64,000 bases of DNA. Origin: Triatoma infestans. Its lineage: Eukaryota; Arthropoda; Insecta; Hemiptera; Reduviidae. The first letter of the stretch is position 1, and every line of letters begins with the position of its first letter. The position numbers and the translations under genes are program-made. Below, one piece after another: positions 1 through 11,465 of the stretch. Location: contig JAAEAF010003838.1 of NCBI GenBank assembly GCA_011037195.1, positions 170,155-234,154 of the forward strand, read 5' to 3'. The notes under the pieces were generated by a model. The model was not told the DNA's origin and did not search any database. It saw only the letters and a program-made list of their open reading frames with translations.

Positions 1-72
1 TTACTGAGAATGAAAAAAATTTGAGTAACTTCTGAGTCGGAAAATGTGGTTTCGGCAATTGATCTGAGTGGG

Positions 73-731
73 NNNNNNNNNNNNNNNNNNNNNNNNNNNN
101 NNNNNNNNNNNNNNNNNNNNNNNNNNNNNNNNNNNNNNNNNNNNNNNNNNNNNNNNNNNNNNNNNNNNNNNNNNNNNNNNNNNNNNNNNNNNNNNNNNNN
201 NNNNNNNNNNNNNNNNNNNNNNNNNNNNNNNNNNNNNNNNNNNNNNNNNNNNNNNNNNNNNNNNNNNNNNNNNNNNNNNNNNNNNNNNNNNNNNNNNNNN
301 NNNNNNNNNNNNNNNNNNNNNNNNNNNNNNNNNNNNNNNNNNNNNNNNNNNNNNNNNNNNNNNNNNNNNNNNNNNNNNNNNNNNNNNNNNNNNNNNNNNN
401 NNNNNNNNNNNNNNNNNNNNNNNNNNNNNNNNNNNNNNNNNNNNNNNNNNNNNNNNNNNNNNNNNNNNNNNNNNNNNNNNNNNNNNNNNNNNNNNNNNNN
501 NNNNNNNNNNNNNNNNNNNNNNNNNNNNNNNNNNNNNNNNNNNNNNNNNNNNNNNNNNNNNNNNNNNNNNNNNNNNNNNNNNNNNNNNNNNNNNNNNNNN
601 NNNNNNNNNNNNNNNNNNNNNNNNNNNNNNNNNNNNNNNNNNNNNNNNNNNNNNNNNNNNNNNNNNNNNNNNNNNNNNNNNNNNNNNNNNNNNNNNNNNN
701 NNNNNNNNNNNNNNNNNNNNNNNNNNNNNNN
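73..731. other. assembly gap (run of N)
   Basis: A continuous run of N fills this interval, so nothing can be said about its content. It abuts the tandem tail of the non-LTR element that begins at 732. The gap may therefore have arisen from repeat-driven assembly failure. Confidence 0.99.
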
Positions 732-1895
732 ATTAGAATTAGAATTAGAATGATGCAAGGGGGGACTAAAACCCAGGCACCGCAGCCTCTCATTGAGGCT
801 TATTGTGCCAACCTCTCAAACCTAGTAGTGGAAGCCCCCTCTTCATGAGGTACAAAGCCTTCCCCACCAGTCCTTCCTGGAGTACGATTTCCTCCGGTCT
901 CAATGTGCCGAAGATCTCGTACCGCAGTCTACTTATTGCAACGCAATCGAACAGCAGGTGAGAGGCCGTCTCCTCCTCCTCCTGACATAGTCTACACATA
1001 GTCCTAACCCCACATTGTGCAGATTTTTGAACTGCCATGCCCAGTAAACAGGCCGGTTATTAGAGAAATCTGATACCTGCTTACACCCAGGATGTATCTG
1101 GTCCTTCTTTTACACAGCTCTGGCATAACCATTTTGCCGTGTTTTGCCCCAGTATTTAGCCTCCAGTATCGGTTATGCTCTCTCCGAGTCCATTCTCTCA
1201 GAGACGCCCTCGCCATACTTTTGGCTACCCCTAGGAGCAGGTTCCGGCCCATAGAAGGGAGTATTCGCTCCCTCACTGGCCAGTTGGTCGGCTATTTCGT
1301 TACCTATGATCCCCTTATGCCCTGGCACCCATACTAGCCGAACTTTGTTGTGCCGGGATAATGCCTCCAGGGAGTCTCTACACTGAGGGAGGTGATTCTG
1401 AACGCCCGAAGTGCATTCAGCGCAGCCTGGCTGCCTGAGAAGATGCATATCTCTCTATTCCTAGAGTCCATAAGCAGTTTCTCCTCAGCACAGATCTTTA
1501 TTGCATAGACTTCAGCCTGGAAAACTGTGAAGTAACCGCCGAGGGGTCTCGCAATGCGTACCTCCGGCTTAACCCCATATATCCCCGCTCCAGTACCACA
1601 GGCCATTTTGGACCCATCCGTAAACCAGGATCCCCCATTCCGGCCCCGTTTTTCCCAGCTTTTAGCCCACTCCGACCGTGACGTTACTATCACATGGAAG
1701 GGGAGCTCAAAGTGGAATGTTGGACAACACACCTCCCCAGCCATCTTAAAGAGGGCCCAAGGGTCAACCTTCTGAATAATGTCCAAGTGCTTGGCTAGAG
1801 ACTTCTTTGCTTCCATTGGCCATTGTTCATTAGTCCTGGAAAAATGTTGCTCTATTTCATTTGCAACATTTTTCACGAAAAATGCATTTTATGAG
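732..1895 (-). mobile_element. 5'-truncated non-LTR retrotransposon, I/R1-like group with RNase H
   Basis: Read on the minus strand, the unit starts near 1890 inside ORF2 and ends at 732-751 in a (TCTAAT)n tandem tail instead of poly(A). Such short-repeat tails are known for I-group and related non-LTR elements. Between the tail and the last coding part lies about 40 bp of 3' UTR. Reverse transcriptase and ORF1 are absent, as expected for incomplete reverse transcription at insertion. A related, more decayed 3' end lies at 51,841-52,060, and a related RNase H region at 61,380-61,887. The 5' border is approximate; no target duplication could be checked because of the adjoining gap. Confidence 0.8.
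790..1876 (-). pseudogene. non-LTR ORF2 C-terminus: RNase H domain plus Cys-rich tail, frameshifted
   Basis: Four overlapping minus-strand frames (1334-1876, 1173-1448, 1004-1276, 790-1038) carry successive parts of one protein. The first frame has the RNase H opening WFTDGSKM with GAGIYG, then QAEVYAIK (the catalytic Glu). Next comes SGSQAALNAL, where the usual catalytic Asp of SDSQAA is replaced by Gly. The second frame has VWVPGHKGIIGNEIADQLA, with the His and final Asp of RNase H. The third continues as an ISLITGLFTGHG segment, and the last has a C-terminal zinc-binding pattern CRLCQEEEETASHLLFDC. The frame changes near 1400, 1220 and 1020, so no full product can be made. RNase H would degrade the RNA template during target-primed reverse transcription. 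This copy is dead by frameshifts and by the Asp-to-Gly change. Confidence 0.85.
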
Positions 1896-3160
1896 TTTTG
1901 AAGGGAGCTCGGCGAACACTAGGTTTATCCGTCTATAAACCTGCCATTTCCGTTAATTGGTGAATTTAACACGTATAAACAGTATTGTGGGTAAACTAAA
2001 TATTGTAACTTCTAAAGTGAATTTTCGATTAGATTTGTAGCGAATTGCCTCTTTTATGCATAAATTGAGAGAAAAACTCGTGTGAGTTATTCACAACCAG
2101 AGTTCTTCCAGAGTTTCTTCATTCATTTTTTGAATCAGTTTGGTAGCTCGTTCTTACATTTACGTGCAAATGATGTATTTTGTTGAAATACAGTTATCTA
2201 CGTAATGATAGGCAATATGCTAGGCCAACGTATATCCTACCAATGAACAAAACGTCTCTAAACATTTTGAAAACAAGTGGACTCAAAATTTCCTTCTGTT
2301 TTGGTTTATTGGTACAAAAACTTGGAAATTGTCTTGCCGTGGAAAATAAGCTACATTTCTCGGAAAAGCTTGATTGTCTTTTGCAGCAATTTCCAGTTAG
2401 AAAAAAATAATTTTCTTTAACATGCTTATATTTGTAAATAATTTTCATTACTGTTGCTGATTTTAAACTGTCACATTTGTATAGAGTAAAATTTAAAAAT
2501 ATAAATTGTTGTATTTTGTAAGGAGTGACTTAAAGAAATTGTTAGATTATTTCTTGGCAAGCTTATTTTCTAGAAAGAATTAAGGGGATCCTCTTGGAGA
2601 AATTAAACCCCCTTCTAAAATGTTTTGAAAATTGTTAAAACATTTGTGTTAATTAATAAATTGTACAATTAAATTTATAGATGTAGATTAACAATGAATA
2701 CCATAATAATTGGAATTTCAATTAAAACAAAAAAAAAAATTATAAAAATAAATAATGTCACACTCAAATAGGGAATCAAGTTCAGAAGGGTGAGATTTTT
2801 GTTAAAATTCGCAGAGGTCAGCTGTCGCCTGCAGGACTACTGAATAACTAGGTGTCATATAGAAATAGAGTTCACAGACGGCCATATAAAATCTTCACAC
2901 TAAGGGGGAATTAATTAATGATAACTTTGCTCGGGTAAATGAAACACCAGCCCGGCTATGAATTTAGTTTAAAAAAAAGAATTTGAATTAGAAAAACTAA
3001 AATGAAAATATCAATATAAACAATAGTTATGTTTGGCCGTTGCTAATCAAACAAGCAAAAAATTAGTTGGCTGGGACCAAAAAAGAAACTTTTACTTTTT
3101 AAAGGGTCCGAAACGTGGAATAAACTTTCACAAATAGTTTCTTCTTTGGCCTCCTTCTTT
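1896..3160. other. AT-rich stretch without a recognised gene
   Basis: No convincing coding sequence. Around 2068-2105 there is a weak reverse match to the terminal part of the family A/B repeat (a gtgtgagt-like core followed by accaga). Two short antisense open frames near 2200-2440 have no recognisable motif and probably occur by chance. Confidence 0.5.
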
Positions 3161-3273
3161 GGGATTACTTTTAATCTTTAGTGATTAACAAATTTTTTAA
3201 TCTGCACTGATTAAAATTACAATATTAATCATTCAATGGTTTTAGTGTGGATTGATTATTGTCATATTTGATG
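3161..3273 (+). repeat. direct repeat, copy 1 of 2 (about 113 bp)
   Basis: Starts gggattacttttaatc and ends near tttgatga. A clearly homologous copy in the same orientation lies at 3799-3913, about 640 bp away, with scattered substitutions and one-base indels. Both contain paired gattaa/ttaatc words, so each copy has weak internal dyad symmetry. No coding potential. It could be the end of a short AT-rich transposon or a local duplication. Confidence 0.8.
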
Positions 3274-3798
3274 AGTCAACTAATTCTTTGCTTGTTTAAA
3301 GTGAAAATATTATATATAATTTGAGAAAAATTGATTTTTATAGTGATCTGTGGTGGGGATGGGGGAGTATCTGAGATATTCTATTTCAAATGTTTTGGGT
3401 ACGACCACACATGTCGCATGCGCTGAGAACCAAGTTAAAACCCCTCCCATGATCGCAACACCACCACTTCTTGTGTTCATTGTGCTAAGTGCAAACAAAC
3501 ATGGAGTAAACATTCCAAGTTTAAAAAAAATTGTAAAGTTATGATTGTCTGGTTAACTTGAAGAATGGTTCCATAAAATAGTAATGAAAAAAATGCTAAT
3601 AAAACTTTAGTTGAAGGAATATTTTTAGGGCAATATTACTGCCTATGTTTAGGGAACTTTAATTTATTGTTATAGTAATTAAAAAACTGCAAAATAAATA
3701 TTTAATTTAAGAATTTACTCTTTAATATTATTAAATATATTTGAATAATTTAATAAATCGTGCCTGAAAAAATTGTCTGATTTTAGGGTGGCAACACT

Positions 3799-3913
3799 GG
3801 GATTACTTTTAATCTCTAGTGATTAACAAACTTTTTTAATCTCCTCTGATTAAAATTGCAATATTAATCATTCATGGTTTTAGTGTGGAATAATTATTAT
3901 CAGATTTGATGAC
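3799..3913 (+). repeat. direct repeat, copy 2 of 2 (about 115 bp)
   Basis: Partner of 3161-3273, in the same order from gggattacttttaatc to gatttgatga. Differences include ctctag for ctttag, cctctg for gcactg, and a changed end (aataattattatcag for attgattattgtcat). Confidence 0.8.
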
Positions 3914-3954
3914 TACTAAGGGAACAGTGGAGTATTACTTCCTTCTAAATTACC

Positions 3955-4455
3955 ACTTCAGTGTGTTGTGTGATTTTCGACACCTACGTAAAACATATTA
4001 TTGCCTAGATAGAATTCCAAATTTAAAGTAAATCGGTTAATAAAATGCGACTTTACAGAATGTGTTTTTGAGTTTTGAGTTATTTGGAAGTTTACTGGAA
4101 AACGGCTACAACGATTTTCTTTAAGCTTGGAATGATACCTTTTCTGTGCTCGCTGCACAGATAGAAAGGTATCATTGTATTTAAAATATTTTTTGAAAAT
4201 ATTTATGTCAGAAGTGTTTTGGAAGTTTTATCAGTGAGCTTTGAATTTAAACTGCAACAAGCTTTGCTACTAGTGTCACAGGCCGCTCTACAAAAGTCCG
4301 CTCATGTATACAATTTTACGGCTACCATCTAATTTTTCATGGCCAGCCAAACTAAACATTGTAAAGTTGCAATTTTAAAGAAAATTTCTTGATTAAGTTG
4401 TATTAATTGGAGTGAGAGAAAATTGTCTTGAAGGTTTCACACCAGATTTGTACAA
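3955..4455. repeat. degenerate family A/B repeat pieces
   Basis: 3955-4130 resembles an internal module of the family (acttcagtgtg..., tagaattccaaatttaaag, aaacggctacaacgattttctttaagctt). 4335-4455 is the reverse-oriented A terminus: gtgagagaaaattg, then ggtttcacaccagattt. The A-terminal part closely matches 50,930-51,035, including the run aattttaaagaaaatttctt. The strand of the two pieces differs, so this is probably a rearranged or composite copy. Confidence 0.6.
4131..4176. repeat. short near-perfect inverted repeat (hairpin)
   Basis: The left arm aatgataccttttctgtgc (4131-4149) pairs with the right arm gcacagatagaaaggtatcatt (4155-4176, 22 bases, split here as gcacag + atagaaaggtatcatt) across a 5-base loop, with a 3-base bulge. 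It sits between two pieces of the family A/B repeat, so it may be a tiny foldback insertion or a recombination scar. Not a recognisable RNA gene. Confidence 0.8.
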
Positions 4456-5500
4456 TATATTTTAATATAGTATATTTTCTAAACGATTTAGAGTTCGATA
4501 CTTTGTACACGATTATTTCATAGACGATCCATTAAATTTAGCGTCTCAATCACATCATTGTAAAGATTCGCAATCTGTCTCAAGATGAATATGCTACCCG
4601 TAATGAATACAGAGCACCATTCGCTAACGGGAATTTATTCAATTCCACTACGTTTAGCTTAGTCTCTTCTTGGCCATTTCATTCAGCCTTTCAGACAGCC
4701 CTGACCTTTTAATATGGGATAAATAAATAATATACGAGGAGATTTCTCAATAGGTCAAGTACTTATTCCCTTCTCGATCCTAAATTCCTTCATTTTTATT
4801 TATATTTTTTTGTTATTTTATGTAAGTTACAGGATTCTCGCTTCTACATTTTTCCAAAGCATACTTTTGATTTCCCAATTTTTATCGTAGTTCAATTTAT
4901 TTTTCGTAAACCAATAAAAACTTTAGTATAATTTTCACTCGCATAAAGCATAAATTGAATAACTAACTTCAGTGCTTAAATAAAAAAGCTCTTAGAAGCA
5001 AGCGCCTTACATATTTCTCACATTGAATTAAAGCAGGAGTTAAGAGATTATAATTGAATTTTGAAAGGCAGAGAAAGAGAGAGAGAGAGAAATAGTTATA
5101 TATATAGTGAGAGATAAGTTAATTTTACTGTACCAAGGAGGCTGCGGCATCTGCCACCAGTATCAACCGACAACTCTTAATAAAATTACTGAAAACTGAA
5201 CTTTACTGTAATACAAATGATATTTTAATTAATTATATATAATAACGTTAATTACCAGTGAAGTTGAATGGTTAAACTTGAGGGCTATCTCAATGATAAT
5301 GTACATTTAAATTAGAGCTGTTAAAGTTTTATTATCTCTAAACGTAACAATTGAAGAGCTACTTGGTCTAGATTTATTGCTTCTAGAAGTATTTAATTTA
5401 TTTTATTGCGCTTTATATTGATTTTAGAAGAGTTTTATCTCTTAATACTACATACTGAATTTTCATTGTATAAAAATATGGTATGATAAAATGCTTACGA
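4456..5500. other. AT-rich stretch without a recognised gene
   Basis: No coding motif seen. 5070-5115 holds a short (GA)n run followed by tatatata. Confidence 0.5.
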
Positions 5501-5504
5501 TTTT

Positions 5505-5862
5505 CTCTTACTCGTGGCGATTCAGTTTTTCATAAAATGACAAATTTTCTTTAAACTTCTAATTTTAGCCACCAACCTACCACCCCAGCCAGGTAGGAAA
5601 CTGATTATATTGCTTACCACAAGAGTGCACCAATAGCATCGAACAAACCTAAATATAATTTGAAATTTAACGTTACAAATTGCGTACAACTTCTGAAATC
5701 GATTTGTTTTTTTGCAAACATATTTCAAATAAAATTGATAGGTAACAATATCTGAACAATTAGCATTCTAACTTTATAGGTAATCGTTTTAGTCATTTTC
5801 GAGGAAATTCCAAAGCATTTAAAAACCTATTCAATAAAGTCGCACTTCCGGTTAACCAAGTT
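5505..5862 (+). repeat. family A/B repeat, forward, 3'-truncated
   Basis: Begins with the A-end word ttttctcttactcgtgg and continues through acaaattttctttaaactt. It then runs to the module end aaagtcgcacttccggttaacc. Its order matches the first 400 bp of the copy at 12,118-13,215, including the 'gcaccaatagcatcgaa' / 'gcgccaataacattgaa' segment. The copy stops where the mariner relic begins, so the mariner may have inserted into it. Confidence 0.7.
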
Positions 5863-5869
5863 GCGACCG

Positions 5870-6925
5870 GTTGTAAATATAAAGGTGCAACGTTTGCGTT
5901 TATCACCTTACGATTCGAAAATGATTTGTTTACTCATCTACTAAGCTTCTCCTCCAAATACATGCCATCATTTTCTATAACTTGAACTCATCTATGAGCC
6001 AACATTTCGATGTCCTTCCGATATACGGATCTATCTTTGGAAGCAAAAAAACTCCAAACATCCTGTTTTCACCTTCTCAACATTTGCAAATTTTTTACCA
6101 TGTAAAAAATGGGCCATGAAGCGGAAGAGATGGTAATCGGAGGATGTAAAATCTGGGCTGTAAGCTCAGAATCAATTCTTCCAATACAGAGAACGTTCGG
6201 ACCATGTGTAGTCTACACTTTTTCAAATAACTCAAGAAGGATATTTTGCAGCCAAAACAGAGTGTACGCGTTCTAGCTAGTTTGAATGTAATCGCACGAC
6301 CGTCACTAACTAGTTCAAAATGAATGACGCCCTCATAGATCCACACACACACACACACACACAGTATCACCTTTTTCTCAAATCTTTCTCTTCGGGGGAC
6401 TGCTGGTTGTTCTGATCTAATCCATTGTTTTTGTTTGTTAGTTGTTAAAATATTCGACTTTTCATTGCAAGTAAGTAATAATTCGTTTGATGAAACGTAA
6501 AGCACATGGGTTTTGAATAAGGATTTTACAAACTTCAACTCGGCGTAAATTGATGCGAATGATTCGGTGTTTTCTGGAAACTATAGCAGCTGCTCCCAGG
6601 TGGTGGTTTATGATTAAGTGAGACACGCCTAATTCAGCTGAATGTTTTCTGGTGCTGGTACAAGGATGCACTTTTAAAGTTGTTGCCAGATCTGCTGAAT
6701 ATAAAGAGAAAGGCGTCCTGGATGAAACTTACTTTCCAGTTTCATATCACCTTCTCAAATTTTTTTTTGAAGCAGATCTGTGCGGCCCGTGGTCTGTACA
6801 AACCTTCCCGCACTACTTCATTATTTCGGAAACGGCGTTTTTTGGCAGTAGCTTTTTTAAAGTAGTGAAGCAAAATTGCCCGAATTGTTAATCCTAAAGA
6901 CGTCCTTTTACGCAAATGAATAAAG
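5870..6925 (-). pseudogene. mariner-type transposase relic
   Basis: On the minus strand, pieces of a mariner transposase appear in the right order but in different frames. An N-terminal helix-turn-helix-like part lies near 6750-6890. A LGVSHLIINHHL segment at 6560-6640 corresponds to the linker that in the family reads LGVSH..I..HL. Next comes a segment around VTCNEKSNIL, where mariners have a GDEK-type first catalytic Asp, followed by WIRSEQPAVP. KKVILCVCVCVWIYEGVIHF contains an expanded GT repeat, and PDFTSSDYHLFRFMAHFLHGK corresponds to the family's PDL.PSDYHLF signature. In-frame stops, shifts, the (CA)n expansion at 6342-6363 and the loss of the first catalytic Asp make it inactive. Terminal inverted repeats could not be placed. 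Confidence 0.85.
6342..6363. repeat. (CA)n microsatellite inside the mariner relic
   Basis: About eleven CA units expanded within the former transposase coding sequence. On the minus strand they add the VCVCV stretch just after the KKVIL motif. Confidence 0.95.
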
Positions 6926-8200
6926 GTTTAATATGATTGATATACAGACAAAATGGTATGAGATTTAAACTTCAATAATGTTGATCTGGCAGGAAGCATT
7001 GCACTATTGATATGAACTCTATTGTAATTCTGTTTACATAGCTATTAAAGAGAAAAGAGTATATTACTATATTTTTTTGGATCTTAGGGCGGCTTTTAAT
7101 TAAAGTTATGAAGAAGGGTTCTTTTTTTTTGCATAGGAAATAATTGAAGAATTTCGTCACTAAAAAATGCTACCAGAAGTAAAATACTTATTTGAAAGGT
7201 AGATAAATTAACAAAATAAAGAAGAAGTATTGCTCTACGGTGCCTTACTCACACAGACACACAGAGCAAACAAACTGAAATAGAGTGGTTTTTGGTTTTA
7301 TCCGGTAGTAGTTGTGTGTCTAGAAGGCGTTGAATAATAGCCTCCAGTTCACTCTAGAGAGCTCTACTTGGAATAACTTAGTAGTAGATTGTATGAAATG
7401 TGGTTTTGCAGCTGTTTAAACAATGCATAATTCCCAGATACAACTAAAACTGTACTATCAGTTCAATGTGGATATATGTATTATTTAGTTAATATTCTAA
7501 ATATTCTGGTTAACCTTCAAGTTTAAATTATTTGTATAAATATATCATTGTATAAATAAATAGTTTTTTTGTTTTTTTTTTTAAATTGATATATCAGCGT
7601 TGCTTACGCTTTAAGTAATACAGTTGGCATTGCACGTCATTGCACACAGTCACGCCTACGCAGTGTAGTAGGGAAGAAGTTACCCTGCGATAATATTCCC
7701 TACACACTGAGCTCATCACTTGAGAGAGGAAAATTCAAGGTGACTATCCTGAGAAGGTTACTTAGAATGATGTGAGATAAAGTTGACGGACTAAACGATT
7801 AGAATGACAGAAGAATTTAATAGTTTGGCGACTATGCTATTATTATTATTATTTGTCTGTGGGGAGGGAAACCCTACGCTATCCAAAGCTTCGCTGGGCC
7901 CATTAGCTACCCCAAGAAACACAACAACAAACTTCTAGACTTTGTTACTTCTAGACAAACCTTGGATCACGATGAGAAACACGGAAGGCAGAAAAGTTGA
8001 GGGCAAAATAATTTGGTTGGGATATCCGTTATATATATTACATGCAACATGGGACCAAGAATATTGCCTAGCAAGACATCTCTTTCAGCTTTATGGATAG
8101 GGGAAAGTGAAGTTTCGATTTGTACTCGGGAGTATCAGTTGGCCAAGGGCGATTTAAGAGTATGATAGTAATAATAATAATAATTAATATAGTGAGAACG
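6926..8200. other. intergenic stretch, no gene recognised
   Basis: No coding motif recognised. A (TTA)n run lies at about 7833-7851. The segment 7850-7920 is less AT-rich than its surroundings but has no readable motif in the frames I checked. The stretch adjoins the LINE relic at 8220-8535 and may contain more decayed parts of it. Confidence 0.4.
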
Positions 8201-8219
8201 TGGTAACATGAATAAGTCG

Positions 8220-8535
8220 GCTGATGATCAGCTTTATCACGAAGAGGAAGGATGAGGAAAGAATCGATAAGAAAAATCTTTTTTTGAAGATAAAGAGAAA
8301 ATGGACTAGGCTGGTCATATAAAAAACGTGGAACAGCGATGAAAGATGGACAAAAAATAATAGAATGGTACTAATGTGAAGTGAAAAGGAAACAGGAAGA
8401 GCTGAGCTGTCAATAGCTGGAAAAATGATTTAAGAAAATTTGCCGAGGAGTAATTTGGTATCAACTGCTGATTTAGGATCGACATGAATGGCTGGGGGAG
8501 GGGGCAAGGAAATTACAAAGAAAATGAATAGTACA
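8220..8535 (+). pseudogene. RTE-type LINE ORF2 C-terminal relic
   Basis: One plus-strand frame, read through many stops, gives the C-terminal signature of RTE/craft-type LINEs. It reads KMD-stop-AGHIKNVEQR near 8300 (family pattern R.RW.GH..R), then NSWKNDLRKFAEE near 8420-8450 (family pattern .RW.DD..K.AG). After that comes FRIDMNGWGR near 8475-8500 (family pattern A.DR..W). At least eight nonsense codons interrupt this frame, so the copy is old. The upstream reverse transcriptase is not recognisable. A relic of a similar LINE type, showing the reverse transcriptase part, lies at the right end of the window. Confidence 0.65.
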
Positions 8536-8989
8536 GAATGGGTGACTGTGTCATACAGAAGTGTGTATTGACTTAGGAAACTACAAAATAATTAGCTGAA
8601 CTTTCTTTTTACTGTGTCACAAGCCGATTTGAAATGTATAAGATTACGAGTAGATATTTAGCTAAAATAGTACAAGTAGCTATTCAAGGCAGTTAATAAA
8701 TAACATAAAGGTAGGCGGAAAAATGATATTAGAATATTTTTATTTATCTTTGGACGCTATTTCTTTTTTTTTTAGATATTTTTGTAACAATGTCTAGACG
8801 GAATTCTATGAAAACCCAGAAATTAATAAAAAAACAAAACGAACAAATTAAAAAACAAACAAAAAATACAATAAAAACTAAGGGGTGGTTGAATTAATTA
8901 AATTTATACATAGTTTAATATGATTTAGTTGGAGCATTACTGTTTATGAACAAAGGTTATAAAAAGTAAAAATATTACATAGAAAGTTC

Positions 8990-9420
8990 AAACTGGTATC
9001 CCGTATTATCATCGCACCCGTTACGAAAATATCAGTCAAAATTTATCGGTCATAATTTACAATCGGCAGTAACTCTACTGTTATTTGTGTTTTTTTTTTT
9101 TAGTTTTCCGCTATTTTCTCCGATTTAATTTAAACTTTGTCTACTGACTAATTACAATATACAGACTTTTTCACAATTTTTCTTTTATTTGCAACATTTT
9201 CCCAGGAAAATTGCAGTTTGGACTCGACCTGAGGAGGATCTGCAAAGCTAACTTACCAGTAAAATACAACTACAGTATAATGAACGGTTCTGCGATTTAT
9301 ATAATATTAAGATACAGTGGGTAAATTGCTAGAATTCTATGTTTGAAGAAATTCTGTTAAATTGGTGGGGCTTCAAGATTTTCCCTAAACTAGGAACGCT
9401 AAAAGCATTTCAGTTTTAAT
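8990..9420. repeat. degenerate family A/B repeat modules
   Basis: 9095-9150 has the reverse module ttttccgctattttctccg followed by taaactttgt. 9265-9360 has cagtataatgaacggttctg and tagaattctatgtttgaag, nearly the same as 34,840-34,925. Orientation is mixed. No coding content. Confidence 0.55.
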
Positions 9421-9472
9421 TCTGCGATTTAGGTTTAACTTTAAACACTTGTTTGCTATGACTGATAGTGTC

Positions 9473-9593
9473 GGCTTGATGAAGTTAGACGCATTAATGA
9501 CACTGTTATTCACTGTTTATATTTATAGTTTTACTGCGAAGATAACTTCTTGATAAGATTTCTTGATGTCTATTTTGTAGTGCCTTGCTTGTT
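9473..9593 (+). repeat. near-identical 121-bp duplication, copy 1
   Basis: From ggcttgatgaagttagacgc to gtgccttgcttgtt. The same 121 bp recurs at 11,901-12,021 with a single visible difference (tagttttactg here, tagttctactg there). The flanks differ immediately on both sides. This is far more alike than other repeats in the window, so the duplication is recent or the unit is the edge of a recently active element. Confidence 0.95.
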
Positions 9594-10059
9594 AGATTCA
9601 GGTAGATTCAGGTTAGATTTAGTTCGTTTCTTTAGTTTCTTCAGGTAGTCCTCAAAAACCAACACGTATAATTCCTATCATCCATAATTATAATTGTAAT
9701 AACTGCAGCAGAAGAGTAAGTCGGATAAGGGTTTCACACCAGGACTGGGGTAGCTAAAATTGAATATTAGTAGAGATTATCAGCTGCCTGTTGGTAGATG
9801 AGTAAAGGGGAGTAAGTGTATTTGTTCCCTTGATCATCATCAATGTCTGTATGGTAGAGTGACTTAATTACTGAGCTGGAATTAAGACGTTTGTTCTGAA
9901 TCGTTGAAAGTTTGGATCTGTTGTTCAGTAATCTATATAGGGTTGATTGTTTAATAAGTTTCTATCTTTTATGGACTGTATAGGATTCGGACTTATCAGA
10001 CTAGGAATAACTGTATATATTAGTCTGTTATATAAGACAAGAAAATCTGTAAATCGCTA

Positions 10060-10179
10060 ATAAGTAAAAAAAAAAAAAAATCCGGTTAAGGATTTTTGTC
10101 CAAAACATTTGTTTCGGAATACCAAGTTTGAGATGTTTCCAATTTTTCGTTTCTGACATAATTCACATAATATGCTGTT

Positions 10180-10211
<32 letters not shown>

Positions 10212-10350
10212 TACACCCACACACACACACATTCAGACCATTCGCAAAATCTTTTTTCCCGTATTCAGGCCATCTCAAAACCTGAACTTCCGGTGAAAAC
10301 TTAATTTCGAAAATTTATTCTGATCGCAATAGTTCATCTTTACTAGAGAG
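10060..10350 (+). repeat. family A/B repeat, forward, B half
   Basis: Contains ggaataccaagtttgag, cgtttctgacata, a long CA microsatellite (10,189-10,230), accattcgcaaaa, gtattcagg and cttccggtgaaaact in the standard order. It then has gatcgcaatagttcatcttta near the 3' end. It is preceded by a poly-A run at 10,064-10,080. Confidence 0.85.
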
Positions 10351-11049
10351 GAACAGAAAGAAAATAAAAAATCCAAATGCTATGATCGTGTTTGCTCATG
10401 AACATTGTGACGTCATCAGTGCTTATATGAAAAGCGAGTGTTGAGTTTGATCAATATTTTATATGGACTATATAAAGCCTAAAAACAAGAAACCATTCTA
10501 AGCTGAAAGAGAGCAGAAAGTTTGTGAACTACTATATTGGAATTTAGTACAGCTATACATTAAATTTGACGTTGCGAACTTTTCCCAGCGTGATAACAAA
10601 AACATAAGATTGTCAGCATGTTTGTATGCGGAATGGGAAGAATGGGCCGGGGCATGGTGGTGCACTGTGGTAAATACAAATGAAACAACTCGAGGAAAAC
10701 AATGTCATATCTATATTTTGTTCTTTCAGTTGTTTCAATATATATAATATATAATAGTTTTTTGTTTCAAATAGAAATATGCCTAAAACTACTGCCAATT
10801 GCCAGTACAATTTACAGTTCTGTTTTTGCAGTTCTGCTATCAATGATTGTAAACAGTGTAAGTTTAATATAAGTAAAATAATAAATAATGTAATTTTATT
10901 ACTATGTAAGTAATACTATGTACAAGTAAAAGAAGCAAAAACTTCAAAATTAAAATTAAAACAAAATTATGACATTAAATTTAAGAAATAAAACTAATGT
11001 CATTATAAAAAACTACTACTAATTAAAAGAACTAATTAAAATATAAAAA

Positions 11050-11465
11050 AAAGAATCTAATGTGACACATTCATTCGACTTTCTCTTATTCCTGTTTATG
11101 CAAGTATAAAGAAAATGACTAGTTTTTTTACACTGCATAAACAGTAAGAGGAAGTATTGCGATCGCGCCAGATTTTAGAAATTGGGTTTTCACCGGAAAT
11201 ACATGTTTTGGGGATTTTTCCTCGAAACCTTTGTGATACGGTAGTAGTGCCTAAACGGAATACCATGTTTCAGCTTCCTGCAATTTTTCGTTTTTGATAT
11301 ATTTTGTTTACACTCACACACACACATACATACAGATCATTTGCGAAAAACATTTTTTCGAGCTCTTGGGGACCTAAAAACATGAATTTCCGGTGAAAAC
11401 TCAATTTTGAATATTTAACTCAATCGCAAGACTTCCTCTTACCAGCAAGGGAGAGTAAAAAAAAT
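11050..11465 (+). repeat. family A/B repeat, compact copy with two opposed B ends
   Basis: Starts with a forward A end (aatctaatgtgacacattc, then gactttctcttatt) at 11,055. A reverse B end follows at 11,143-11,220 (gtaagaggaagtattgcgat, then gttttcaccggaaatacatg). After that comes a forward B end to 11,465 (ggaataccatgtttcag, CA run, cattttttcgagctct, tttccggtgaaaactc, cttcctcttaccagc). The opposed B ends form an inverted pair about 160 bp apart. Confidence 0.8.

Noticed and set aside
46..753. Long open frames across the N run
   Set aside because: They consist almost entirely of unknown residues from the assembly gap and carry no information.
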